Shown in pieces: positions 1-9,163 of a stretch of 64,000 nucleotides of DNA; the stretch's first letter is position 1, and every line of letters begins with the position of its first letter. The notes under the pieces were generated by a model. The model was not told the origin of the DNA. It worked only from the letters and a program-made list of their open reading frames with translations, and did not search any database. The translations under genes were made by a program, and so were the position numbers. The stretch is from contig CAYTBT010000001.1 of assembly GCA_964436125.1 (NCBI GenBank), positions 1 to 64,000 of the forward strand, written 5' to 3'. Source of the DNA: CAYRFF01 sp964436125. GTDB lineage: Bacteria; Bacteroidota; Bacteroidia; Chitinophagales; Saprospiraceae.

Positions 1-229
1 TTATAATATATTTTAACCTGATTATCAATTATTTGACAAGTGGGAAACTTGAGTTATTAATAGAAAAGTGCTAGAATAAAACCTTAGAGATTTTCATTCA
101 GCTAATTTTCCTCGACGCAATATTACATAATGGATTAAAAAATAATTTAGAATAGCTAATTATGCAAAAAGTATATTTTCGATACAGAGAACATCCAGGA
201 GATTTTTCAGAGATGATAGTACCCAAGAA

Positions 230-511
230 ATGATAGATCCAAAGGAAGATTTAGAAAATTTCCTTATCTGGATTCATCCGTGGTTTCAAAGCGATGAAGA
301 TGTAGCGTACATCAATTATCTATATAAGCTTTATTATGATGAATTTAAGAGTGAAGAAGCGAAGAACGAGGTCCTACCCTTTTGTGAATTAGAAGCAAAA
401 GAAGAAATTATGGAAGAGATCAGCTGCAAGTATGATAAGCTTAAAAAAGAAGCTTACGAGAATTTCTATCATTTAGTCATGGAAAATAAGATTGAGATAA
501 TAGTAGAGTAA
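230..511 (+). CDS. Small acidic hypothetical protein upstream of the helicase
   Basis: I do not recognise this 93-residue protein. It is strongly acidic, with many more Asp/Glu than Lys/Arg, is rich in aromatic residues, and has no signal peptide or membrane segment. The start ATG (230) overlaps the TGA (231-233) of a 23-codon reading frame beginning at ATG 162, an ATGA arrangement that could couple translation, or could mark a frameshifted longer N-terminus. It lies 85 bp upstream of the PLD-helicase gene on the same strand and shares its AT-rich composition, so the two may form one transferred unit. A regulator or partner of the helicase is possible but is inference. It could also be a chance reading frame. 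Confidence 0.45.
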   Translation: MIDPKEDLENFLIWIHPWFQSDEDVAYINYLYKLYYDEFKSEEAKNEVLPFCELEAKEEIMEEISCKYDKLKKEAYENFYHLVMENKIEIIVE

Positions 512-528
512 GGTCGTTCTAGATATGG

Positions 529-548
529 CTATTAAAATCTATTAAAAT
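529..548 (+). repeat. Tandem 10-bp direct repeat before the helicase gene
   Basis: The decamer CTATTAAAAT occurs twice head to tail, about 50 bp before the helicase start. It may be an operator or simple AT-rich slippage; nothing distinguishes these. Confidence 0.35.
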
Positions 549-596
549 AATCGAGTAAATAATTTCAAATTAGGTAAAAGGTACGATAATCAACCA

Positions 597-3500
597 ATGG
601 AAGTAGGAATATATGAAAGTCTAATTACCGAATCCTTAAAAAGGAAAATAGAGTCTGTAAATACCGATAGGTTTTTCGTTATCAACAATAAGAAAGTTGA
701 TGGTGAGGAAGCAGTCCATTTTTTACGCCTTCACCTCCTGACTGTTATTTCCAAGGCGTTAAAATTGATAAGGGGGAATAAGTCCGCTAAACTGGCTAAG
801 CAAATAGAAATCTCCAATAATCTACTCACATATCTTTCAGATCAGATAGATAATTATGAATTTGAAGGTGACCTCATAATTGCAGAAGGACGCATTCTGG
901 AAGCTGTCTTTGACAAGCTAAACAATGATTACAAAAACCTGGAGTTGCGATTAAAAGAAATAATGCCCGCAACACGACTAGTCCAGAGTGAATTATTTAC
1001 AGGTGGTAATGCGAGAATATCTCTAGACTCAGAACTAAGAAAAGAGATCCTATCCTCAGATAAAATTGATTTATTAGTCTCCTTCATCAAATGGAAGGCG
1101 ATAGTAATATTAAGGAGTGCCTTTAAAGAATTCACTGAAAATGGAGGACAATTACGTATTCTTACAACTACTTATATGGGCGCTTCAGATGCAAAGGCAA
1201 TTAACGAATTAAGTAAACTGCCCAATACAGAAGTAAAGGTTTCATATAATCATGATAATGAAAGATTACATGCAAAGGCATATCTATTCTATAGAAATAC
1301 TGGATTCCATACTGGATATATCGGTTCTTCTAATTTCTCTCGATCTGCTTTAACTGATGGCTTGGAATGGAATGTTAAAGTAACAACAAAAGAAGTTCCC
1401 CACATCATTGATAAGTTCCAAAAAACATTTGACTCTTATTGGAACAGTGATGAATTTGATATTTATGATGAATCTAAAGTTGAACAACTTAAAGTTTCTT
1501 TGAAGCGTAATAAATTGGGTAAGAGGACGCAAGAAATTGTACAATTCTTCGATCTCAAACCTTACCATTATCAGAAAGATATTTTAGAAAAACTAAAAGT
1601 AGAGAGGTCAGTTCACAGCTCACATAAAAATTTAATAGTTGCGGCAACTGGTACAGGCAAAACTATGGTTTCTGCCTTCGATTTTAAACGATATAGAAAC
1701 AGAACCTCCAATTGTACCTTCTTATATCTTGCGCACAGAATCGAAATTTTAAAGCAATCTTTGCACACTTTCAGGAATGTCTTGAAAGATCAAAACTTTG
1801 GAGAACTGCTGGGTGGTGGTTATCAGCCTACCTCCAAAAAAGCACTATTTGCTACTGTGCAGAGTTTCAATAACTTAGAACTTGATCAGTATGTAGATCC
1901 TGACTTCTACGATTATATTGTATTCGATGAAGTACACCATGTAAAAGCACTGACATATCAGAAAATTATCCGCTATTTTAAACCAAAAATACTACTGGGT
2001 TTAACTGCAACTCCTGAGCGAATGGATGGAAAAAGTATCCTGCCTGATTTTAATTATCGATTTGCAGCAGAAATACGGCTACCAGACGCTTTAAATCATA
2101 AACTTTTGTGTCCTTTTCAATATTTTGGACTCACTGATACAGAAGATTACTCTAATATCAACTGGCGAAATGGCAAATATGATATTTCTGAATTAACTAA
2201 TATATATACAGCTAATGATGTACGAGTTAATAATATTATTAATAATTTAAAAGAATACACCAAAGACATCACGGATGTTTCTTGCATAGGATTTTGCGTA
2301 AGCATTGAACATGCCAAATTTATGCAGGCAAAATTTAAAACCGCAGGTTTAAAGTCTGCCTATCTCGTTTCAACAAACTCTAATAAGAGAGCTGAAATAA
2401 TACGTGAATTCAGGAAAAAGGAAATTAATTATTTATTTGTCGTAGATATCTTTAATGAAGGTGTGGACATCCCTGAAATCGATACCGTTCTTTTTTTAAG
2501 GCCAACTGAAAGTTTAACAATTTTCTTACAACAACTCGGTAGAGGCCTAAGGCTGCACGAGGGGAAAGAAGTGTTGACAGTGCTGGACTTTGTAGGAAGA
2601 GCAAGAGAAGAGTATGATTTTGAAAATAAATTTCGATCAATCATTGGGAAAACTAATACAGCCGTTCAAGACGAAATTGACAGAGACTTCCCTAATTTGC
2701 CGCTAGGATGCTCTATAATCCTCGAGAAAAAGGCAAAAGAGTATATTCTAGACAATATACGTAAAGCGACGACTTTAAATAAGCGTTCATTAATATCAAA
2801 AATGAATACCTTTTCTAATCATACTAAGGAAGAGTTTAACCTCACTAATTTTATTAAGATATACAATCTGCGTTTATCTGCTATTTATAAGCATCATACT
2901 TTTACTTCACTTAAAGCCGAAGCCTTTAATGAAGCTATGGATAGAACACAGTTTAAACGATATCAAAGTATGTTATCTAATAAGTGGATTGTAACTGAAT
3001 CATTGTCCTATTTTAAGTTTGTCTTAAAAGTTATTAATAACAACTTTGACTTGACGCAAATAAATCTTACCGAGGAAGAAAAGGTCCTGGCTTTAATGTT
3101 ATACTATGATTTCTATCAAAGTGCTGGAGAAGAAAAAGACTTAAATACTGCTATCAAGAAAATAAGCCAGAATAAAACTATGGTCAGAGAAATAAAGGCT
3201 TTTCTCGAGCTTAAAATCGATAGAATAGACTTTGAAGAAATCCCTTATAAGGATTTTCCCTTCCCTTTTCCATTACAGATTCATTCTCGTTATACCAGAG
3301 ATCAGATATTAGTTGCACTCGGAAAGAGCACTTATGAAAAACAAAGTAGTAATCGAGAAGGTGTTGCCTTAAATAAGGAGTTGAATACAGAGGCCTTGTT
3401 TATTAATTTAAAGAAATCTGAAGAAGATTTTTCGCCTACTACGATGTATGATGATTACGCAATAAATGAGACATTGTTTCACTGGCAATCTCAGAACTCC

Positions 3501-3743
3501 ACCTCCCCTTCTTCTCCCAAAGGGGTAACTTATATTAATCAAGAAAGAAATGGAAAAATTATTTTACTCTTTGTAAGAGAGGAAAAAGAAACAGCAGATG
3601 GCTTTACTCAAGGCTATATTTTCCTAGGTCCAGCGAGCTTCGTCAGTTATACTGGCTCTAAACCTATGTCGATAAAGTGGAGATTGAAGGAGGAAATCCC
3701 GAATTTCATCTGGAATGAAAGTGCAAAGCTTATTGCCGGTTAA
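597..3743 (+). CDS. PLD-nuclease / SF2 helicase / DUF3427 protein, probable DNA-defence enzyme
   Basis: A 1048-residue multidomain protein. Residues about 130-290 look like an HKD/phospholipase D-type nuclease domain, with H225-A-K227 and a GSSNFS segment shortly after. Residues about 325-700 are a superfamily II helicase: Walker A GTGKT ending at K355-T356, DEVH box at 444-447, GLTATPE near 467, and motif VI with Q645, R649 and R652. The C-terminal third matches my memory of DUF3427, including an FHWQSQ segment followed by a beta-rich tail. Proteins of this architecture (COG3886 plus COG1061) are restriction-like and found in accessory regions. It probably cuts or unwinds foreign DNA in the cytoplasm; the target is unknown. 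The gene is visibly AT-richer than most of the window (rows at 1201 and 2221 hold 16 and 14 G+C of 60, against 32 at 33361 in uvrD), which suggests horizontal acquisition. Only one HxK half-site is seen, so the nuclease may need to dimerise. Confidence 0.85.
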   Translation: MEVGIYESLITESLKRKIESVNTDRFFVINNKKVDGEEAVHFLRLHLLTVISKALKLIRGNKSAKLAKQIEISNNLLTYLSDQIDNYEFEGDLIIAEGRILEAVFDKLNNDYKNLELRLKEIMPATRLVQSELFTGGNARISLDSELRKEILSSDKIDLLVSFIKWKAIVILRSAFKEFTENGGQLRILTTTYMGASDAKAINELSKLPNTEVKVSYNHDNERLHAKAYLFYRNTGFHTGYIGSSNFSRSALTDGLEWNVKVTTKEVPHIIDKFQKTFDSYWNSDEFDIYDESKVEQLKVSLKRNKLGKRTQEIVQFFDLKPYHYQKDILEKLKVERSVHSSHKNLIVAATGTGKTMVSAFDFKRYRNRTSNCTFLYLAHRIEILKQSLHTFRNVLKDQNFGELLGGGYQPTSKKALFATVQSFNNLELDQYVDPDFYDYIVFDEVHHVKALTYQKIIRYFKPKILLGLTATPERMDGKSILPDFNYRFAAEIRLPDALNHKLLCPFQYFGLTDTEDYSNINWRNGKYDISELTNIYTANDVRVNNIINNLKEYTKDITDVSCIGFCVSIEHAKFMQAKFKTAGLKSAYLVSTNSNKRAEIIREFRKKEINYLFVVDIFNEGVDIPEIDTVLFLRPTESLTIFLQQLGRGLRLHEGKEVLTVLDFVGRAREEYDFENKFRSIIGKTNTAVQDEIDRDFPNLPLGCSIILEKKAKEYILDNIRKATTLNKRSLISKMNTFSNHTKEEFNLTNFIKIYNLRLSAIYKHHTFTSLKAEAFNEAMDRTQFKRYQSMLSNKWIVTESLSYFKFVLKVINNNFDLTQINLTEEEKVLALMLYYDFYQSAGEEKDLNTAIKKISQNKTMVREIKAFLELKIDRIDFEEIPYKDFPFPFPLQIHSRYTRDQILVALGKSTYEKQSSNREGVALNKELNTEALFINLKKSEEDFSPTTMYDDYAINETLFHWQSQNSTSPSSPKGVTYINQERNGKIILLFVREEKETADGFTQGYIFLGPASFVSYTGSKPMSIKWRLKEEIPNFIWNESAKLIAG

Positions 3744-3935
3744 AAGCCATCTCCCGGTAAAGAATGTTGAGTCGCAATCTCCATTTGACATAAGTTTAGG
3801 TCTCTTCTACTTCCGCATCGACTACTGTCCTTTATATGTAAAATTCTTACCGCCCATAAACATATATCTCGGGAAACGATTAGATGGTAAAGGCTTTATA
3901 TAAAGCTGATTATTGATCAAAATTCACTACACATT

Positions 3936-4232
3936 ATGAAAAAAGTAACCAAGCCGATTGTAAAGATGGTTGCCAGCGGTTCTAATCTTGTCGCCAAACA
4001 GATGAAGGCGAAGGGCGGTGATTTATTGCCCAAGCATCTCGCTAGTGTCGAGTCCATTCTCTTCATCCATGAGGGTGAATGTATTTTCAATATGGAAGAC
4101 AAACAAATACATTTAAAAGCGGGCGATGGCTTCGTCGTTCCGGCCGAAATTAAGCACCAGATTGAAGCTGTCACCGATTTTAAAGGAGTGCATTTCATGC
4201 CTAAGGATATCAAGTTTCAGTTTTTTGCTTAA
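3936..4232 (+). CDS. Small cupin-domain protein
   Basis: A 98-residue single-domain cupin. The central stretch, with a GEC turn and then an LKAGDGFVVPAEIKHQIEA segment, has the second cupin motif (PxxxxH) with H74 or close by. The first motif is degenerate, so metal binding is uncertain. Such small cupins bind small ligands or act as storage or regulatory folds; the substrate is not predictable. It lies 190 bp after the helicase with no shared promoter visible and is followed by a long non-coding stretch, so it is probably monocistronic. The start ATG at 3936 gives the expected short lysine-rich N-terminus. Confidence 0.75.
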   Translation: MKKVTKPIVKMVASGSNLVAKQMKAKGGDLLPKHLASVESILFIHEGECIFNMEDKQIHLKAGDGFVVPAEIKHQIEAVTDFKGVHFMPKDIKFQFFA

Positions 4233-4722
4233 AGCAAATGACTGTATGGAACTACGATTAAGATTGCGGTAGATTCACCTCACTTTTCTCTACTCAGAAA
4301 GCAGTTTCTAGTGCAGAATGAGAAGCTCATCTAAAAGTAGATTGTTTATCAGTACAGCAGTGCCACATCTGCGCTTATCTGCTCAATCTGTGGCATCAGC
4401 GTGCTATCTACCTGATGGAACGCTCATAAGACTGATGCAACTGATTATCGCTGATCTGAATGGGTAAGGATAGAGGAATTTAGTCTTGGATGAGGAGCTC
4501 CTCCTCGCTTACACACGAGGCTACCGACTATAAAGCAAAAACTCAACGATCTGCACCACTTTATGACCTTTTTTCTTACCGATGTAAAAGAATCGCTATG
4601 CCTTTAATGCGAATATTGAAAGAGTGGTGGTCTTTTCTCTCTTTGCTTCCCGATTCTTGCATCATTTCTATCTATTGACCAATTTTATTCATACTTTGCA
4701 ATTCAAGATAGCATAATTTACA
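4233..4722. other. Intergenic region before the two-component pair
   Basis: No convincing gene. A 7-bp inverted repeat (TGCCACA ... TGTGGCA) lies at about 4360-4395, and a palindrome GAGGAGCTCCTC lies near 4493. A TACTTTG element at 4692-4698 fits the Bacteroidota -7 box, but the nearest upstream TTG is only 14 bp away, too close for the usual spacing. Confidence 0.4.
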
Positions 4723-5487
4723 ATGGATAATAAGGCAATAGACATACTTATCATCGAAGATGATCTGATCATAGCTGAGAACATAAAAGAGAATCTCTAT
4801 GAAATCGGCTATACCAATATCCATATTGCCAATAACTATGCTGCAGTTCATAAACTACATACTGAAATAAATCCGGATATATTTCTCGTCGATATTCATC
4901 TGAATAGAAGTACAAAGGATGGAATCGATATTATGCTCAGTGAATTTCCCGATAGGAACAGCGGTTTAATCTATATCTCTTCCTTATCTGATCAGTTCAC
5001 GAGAAATAGGGCAAAAAAGACCAATCCATCGGCCTATCTCGTGAAACCCTTTTCCCAAAAACAGCTTGAAGTCGCGATAGATTTTGCCTTGAGCGAAAAG
5101 AAAAAAAGTCAAAATGAAAGCTCACACATAGAAATAGATTCATTCCCGTTTATCAGCGACAGTGAATCCTTTTTTGTCAAAGTTAAGGATCGATATGAGC
5201 GCATCAACAAAGCAGACATCGTACTGCTGCATTCCGATGGTGCATATACCGACATAATTACGCTGGATAATGAGAAAAGGCGTCATTATCTCAACCTTAA
5301 AAAGCTTATTAAACGCATCGGAATAAATACAATTATCCGATGCCATAATTCCTATGCGGTCAATGTGAGATTTATCCAATCATTTGACAATGAGAATCTT
5401 TATCTTAAAAATATGAAGAAGTACAAGTATATTCCATTGGGCAGGACCTACAAAGATACTCTTATGAGATACTTCCAGCGCTTGTAA
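4723..5487 (+). CDS. LytTR-family response regulator
   Basis: A 254-residue two-domain regulator. Residues 1-125 form a receiver domain: acidic pocket E12-D13-D14, phospho-acceptor D57 in LVDIHL, and conserved K108 in YLVKPF. Residues about 145-254 form a LytTR DNA-binding domain, recognisable from its order of strands and the RCHNSYAVN segment near its end. It binds DNA when phosphorylated. The TPR sensor kinase starts 126 bp downstream on the same strand, so the two are almost certainly cognate, an arrangement common in Bacteroidota. Target genes cannot be read from this window. Confidence 0.92.
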   Translation: MDNKAIDILIIEDDLIIAENIKENLYEIGYTNIHIANNYAAVHKLHTEINPDIFLVDIHLNRSTKDGIDIMLSEFPDRNSGLIYISSLSDQFTRNRAKKTNPSAYLVKPFSQKQLEVAIDFALSEKKKSQNESSHIEIDSFPFISDSESFFVKVKDRYERINKADIVLLHSDGAYTDIITLDNEKRRHYLNLKKLIKRIGINTIIRCHNSYAVNVRFIQSFDNENLYLKNMKKYKYIPLGRTYKDTLMRYFQRL

Positions 5488-5560
5488 GAAAAAGAATTAT
5501 GCTATTTAATCCAGGGAGAGCATTCTTCCTTTAATTATAAAATATCTAAGCTCTAAGTTC

Positions 5561-5588
5561 TTGCGGTCAATTTGTTTTTATATCTTTA
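5561..5588 (+). promoter_or_regulatory. Candidate promoter of the sensor kinase
   Basis: TTG at 5561-5563, 17 bp, then TATCTTTA at 5581-5588. This is one base off the Bacteroidota -7 consensus TAnnTTTG, 25 bp before the TTG start codon. It would allow the kinase to be transcribed separately from the regulator. Confidence 0.4.
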
Positions 5589-5613
5589 ACACAGCAGAAG
5601 AAAAGCAAATAAT

Positions 5614-7575
5614 TTGAAACAGATAAGCATTATCCTCATACTCAGCTTTATTACTTTCCAGGCATTGGGCCAAGGGAAGACACAAAAGCACTCCGAGAAC
5701 TACCGGCGGATAGAAGATGCGATCAATCTTCGATACAAAAACTTAGATTCCGCACTCAGCCTCTGGCACACAGCGGAAAGGCATCTTAAAAAGCAGCCGA
5801 ATACCATAGAAGAAGCCTATCTCAATTATGTCGGTGCGGTATTGTATCGCTTACAGGGAGATTTGGCTACAGCCAAAAAAATGGCCTTTAAGTCTCTAAA
5901 ATTATATACCGGTGAAGAGGATAAAATGGGGACTTCACTCGCTCTCCTCGAGATAGGCAATAATTTCCTCCAAAGCTTCCTCCTCGATAGCGCCAAAGTA
6001 TATTTTAACCGAAGCCTGAAAATCAAGGATGCAATCAAGGATAAAGCCGGAAAAGTAATCGTCTATTCCAATCTCGGAACCATTGAGGATTATAAAGGCA
6101 ACTATCTTAATGCTTCAGAATATTACCTGAAAAGCCTTAAGCTCAATCACGATGTGGGCAATAAAACGCAATTGTCCAATACCTATCACAATATGTCCAT
6201 CGTCCAGTATAATCTCGGATTCATCGATGCAGCCATTGATTATCAGAATAAAGCCGTAAAAATTAATCAAGAAATCGACAATAAACCCAATCTCGGCATG
6301 AATCACGTCTGCCTTTCTTCCTTTTACCTGGAGAAGTCCAAGTTAAATAAGGCTGCTATTCACGCAGAAAAAGCGGAGCAGATAGGAGAAAGTATCCGCG
6401 ACACAGTCATGTTGCTTTATGCAATGTCGGCAGAAGCTGACATACTGCTCAAAAAGCAAGATTATACAGCTGCGATAAATATCCTCGATAAAGCTCTGAG
6501 CTCTGTCGATGAATATGGCGGCCCTTTTATGAAAGCAGATTTTCAATTCAAAAAAGGGAAAGCGCTCCATCTACTCCACGATTGCAATCATGCGCTGCCA
6601 TTATATTTTAAAGCATTAAAAACTTTTAAAACTTATCAGACCGCCAAGGAGCTGAAACAGACCTACGAGGGCATAGCTATGTGCTTTAAAGCTCAATCGC
6701 AGCCAAGCAAGGCTTTAAAATACCTGGAATTGTCCAATACCTATCGCGATTCCGTATTTGAGCAAGAAAAGACCAAGCAGTTAATCACTGCCGAAGCTAA
6801 GTTTAAGGCTAAAGAAAAAGAACTGAAAAACCAGCAACTTGAAGCAGAAAAAGCACTACAAGAAAAGACGATCAGCACACAGAAAACTATTCTGTGGATT
6901 GTCGGCATTGCCCTCGCCTTGATTACCATTCTTTCCATTCTCGTCTATCGGCAGAAAAACACGCAACAGCGCTTAAAAGAGGAAGCGATAAACAACAGGG
7001 ACAAAATCCAGATTCTCAATCGGGAACTAAATCATCGCGTGAAAAATAGCCTTGCTTTTATGACTTCCCTCCTGGAAATGCAAGGCCGTCGTACCGACAA
7101 TGCCGAGACCCGACAACTACTGCGTGAAAGTGAAACACGCTTGAAAACCCTCGCCCTCGTACACTCCAATCTCTTTAAAAATGAAAAAGACACCGAGGTT
7201 GACTTGAATAATTACCTCGAGCAATTGTGCAACCACCTTGAAGATATCTTTAAAATCCCGGATAAGGAGCTAGAGATACAGACGGACTTTGTAGAATTTG
7301 CCATTAATGCGGAAGATGCAATGCGATTGGGGCTTATTGTCAATGAACTTATCACCAATAGTGTGAAACATGCATTTGCAGATGTCGATAATCCGCTCGT
7401 AAATATCTCCACAACTATAGATGATGAAGGAAGTCTTGTCCTCTCCTACACCGATAATGGTCCGGGCATTCCTGAAACAGCTTCCAGTCAGAAGGCATCC
7501 TCCACTTCTCTCGGCACAAAACTTATCGCATTATTAAGCGATCAACTTGGTGATAAATATCTGATAAAACTATGA
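5614..7575 (+). CDS. TPR-repeat sensor histidine kinase (HisKA_2 type)
   Basis: A 653-residue membrane kinase. The start is TTG at 5614: it is the only start after an in-frame stop at 5587, it follows an AGAAGAAAAG stretch, and a signal peptide ending near ALGQG begins directly. Residues about 35-390 are periplasmic TPR units, followed by a lysine/glutamate coiled coil, a membrane segment at about 426-446, and a HisKA_2 dimerisation domain with phospho-acceptor H474 in LNHRVKN. The ATPase domain has an N-box N577-E578...N582, a DNGPGIP G1 box at 614-620 and an SLGTKL G2 box at 632-637. The protein ends only 15 residues after the G2 box, so the last ATPase strand is short or missing. It pairs with the LytTR regulator upstream. 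Confidence 0.9.
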   Translation: MKQISIILILSFITFQALGQGKTQKHSENYRRIEDAINLRYKNLDSALSLWHTAERHLKKQPNTIEEAYLNYVGAVLYRLQGDLATAKKMAFKSLKLYTGEEDKMGTSLALLEIGNNFLQSFLLDSAKVYFNRSLKIKDAIKDKAGKVIVYSNLGTIEDYKGNYLNASEYYLKSLKLNHDVGNKTQLSNTYHNMSIVQYNLGFIDAAIDYQNKAVKINQEIDNKPNLGMNHVCLSSFYLEKSKLNKAAIHAEKAEQIGESIRDTVMLLYAMSAEADILLKKQDYTAAINILDKALSSVDEYGGPFMKADFQFKKGKALHLLHDCNHALPLYFKALKTFKTYQTAKELKQTYEGIAMCFKAQSQPSKALKYLELSNTYRDSVFEQEKTKQLITAEAKFKAKEKELKNQQLEAEKALQEKTISTQKTILWIVGIALALITILSILVYRQKNTQQRLKEEAINNRDKIQILNRELNHRVKNSLAFMTSLLEMQGRRTDNAETRQLLRESETRLKTLALVHSNLFKNEKDTEVDLNNYLEQLCNHLEDIFKIPDKELEIQTDFVEFAINAEDAMRLGLIVNELITNSVKHAFADVDNPLVNISTTIDDEGSLVLSYTDNGPGIPETASSQKASSTSLGTKLIALLSDQLGDKYLIKL

Positions 7576-8305
7576 TTTTCGGGCAAATTTCCATTCGTCG
7601 ATTTACACAGCTTAAGAATATCACCACACAGGTCAAGTTTTTCCCACCACAGCTTAAGACGCGATAAATTCTTGCAAAATAAATGCATAAATTGCCATAG
7701 TAAAATGAGTGAAGATAGTATTTTTTAACCGAATATGCCGTTTTCAGCTTCATTTCCAACACACTATTTTACGTGTAGATAGAAGTTTATGCTTAAATAG
7801 TACAGAAATGATACGCTCTTGAAATCGCCTTTCGGCAAATGTTCCGAAAAATAAATATTCGCTGTAAAACGCTATGGGATACTCGTGATTACATAACCTA
7901 GGTCGGACATATTCTTATAAAACCCGGACGCCTAACCAATGTCTTGAGATTGAGTATTTAGCTATAAAATTGTGTTAACTTGATACGGAAGTCATCCTGG
8001 CTTCCGTTTTTCTTTTATAGCACAGTACAACTCCTCCCTGCTTTCCCGAATATAAAAGGCATAGGGTATTGCACCTGAACAGGGAAAACATATTCGCAGG
8101 CAACAATACTTATCAAATAAAGCCTAAACCAATTTACGCTATTCCCCACGCTTATAAATCCCATGTCAACACATAGGACAGCAATAAAAAATATAGGATA
8201 AAGCCACCAAAACCAATACACGTCCTTAACTCGTAAAAAAATACATAGAACTGATACTTTATTTATAGGATAATTCCGTATATTTCGTTTTAAATAGAAA
8301 GGCCT
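7576..8305. other. 730-bp intergenic region
   Basis: No convincing coding sequence. A short hydrophobic reading frame on the minus strand (8015-8221) has no supporting features. The region contains one terminator-like hairpin (7985-8016) and, just before the usp gene, a TATATTTC element at 8279-8286 that resembles a weak -7 box. Confidence 0.4.
7985..8016 (+). terminator. Orphan Rho-independent terminator
   Basis: Stem ACGGAAG (7985-7991) pairs with CTTCCGT (8001-8007) around a 9-nt loop and is followed by TTTTTCTTTT. It lies 410 bp after the kinase stop, so it ends either a long 3' untranslated region or an unannotated small RNA. Confidence 0.65.
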
Positions 8306-9163
8306 ATGATTAAATTTTTGATTCCCACGGACTTTTCTGAGACAGCAGACAATGCGTTTAGATATGCCTTAAACTTCGCTGACAGGATAGGAGCAGAGAT
8401 CCTTGTGCTTCACGTTTATGAACCACCACAGATAAGAACCATGACAGTTCCTTATACAATGGAGGAAGTATATCAGAGTATGGAAGTTGAATCATTTGAA
8501 GATTTTAAGGACTATATTCCACATCTGGAGGAAATTGCTGCTAGTGAAGGCAAGGAAGATGTGCCCATTTCCCATCTCGTTTTAAAAGGAGAAGTGACTA
8601 AAACGATGAAGGAAACCATTGAAAAAGAAAATGTAGATCTGCTTATTATGGGGACACAAGGTGCCGGCATCATAAAGCAGTTCTTCTTTGGGAATCAGAC
8701 CGTATTTATGATGGCGCACTCACCCATTCCCGTTCTAGCAATTCCTCCTAATGTCAGCCCGACTGATAGGTTAAATCACGTTGCACTCACAACCGCATTT
8801 ACCGAGGAGGATTACGATGCAATGGAATGGCTTATCCGCTGGAGTGAGCCACTGAAACTCGATTTATACAGTATCCATATCGATATGGGGCAATTATCTG
8901 ATCTTGAAGAAAGGTTCAGGGAATGGAATAGCAGGTTTAAGCCCCAAGGAGTATCTTGTATGTATAAAAAAGCAGATAAACTCCTCGTGGGACTGGACAA
9001 ATTCAGCAATGAAGAAGATATCAATGTTCTGGCAATGATTACGCATTCACGAAATTTCATCCAGGAATTATTCAATAAAAACCTGGCCAAGGAAGTTATT
9101 TATACCAAGACTACCGCGGTTCTTGCCATCCCGGAACCTGCCTTAAAATACCTACCCAATTAA
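8306..9163 (+). CDS. Tandem universal stress protein (UspA family)
   Basis: A 285-residue protein made of two Usp folds. Domain 1 (about 1-148) starts with the typical IPTDFSE segment and has the nucleotide-binding signature G-x2-G-x9-G, ending in GNQT where S/T usually follows the last Gly. Domain 2 (about 153-285) keeps the fold but lacks the glycine-rich loop, so only the first half probably binds ATP. Cytoplasmic stress-response role; the exact function is not known for this subfamily. A GAAAGG ribosome-binding site precedes the start. Its stop codon overlaps the prmA start by one base (TAATG), so the two are translationally coupled. Confidence 0.9.
   Translation: MIKFLIPTDFSETADNAFRYALNFADRIGAEILVLHVYEPPQIRTMTVPYTMEEVYQSMEVESFEDFKDYIPHLEEIAASEGKEDVPISHLVLKGEVTKTMKETIEKENVDLLIMGTQGAGIIKQFFFGNQTVFMMAHSPIPVLAIPPNVSPTDRLNHVALTTAFTEEDYDAMEWLIRWSEPLKLDLYSIHIDMGQLSDLEERFREWNSRFKPQGVSCMYKKADKLLVGLDKFSNEEDINVLAMITHSRNFIQELFNKNLAKEVIYTKTTAVLAIPEPALKYLPN

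Noticed and set aside
4490..4678. 62-codon frame before the response regulator
   Set aside because: No signal or motif and no start context.
8015..8221. 68-codon hydrophobic minus-strand frame
   Set aside because: Begins inside the U-tract of a terminator-like hairpin; composition fits chance in AT-rich DNA.
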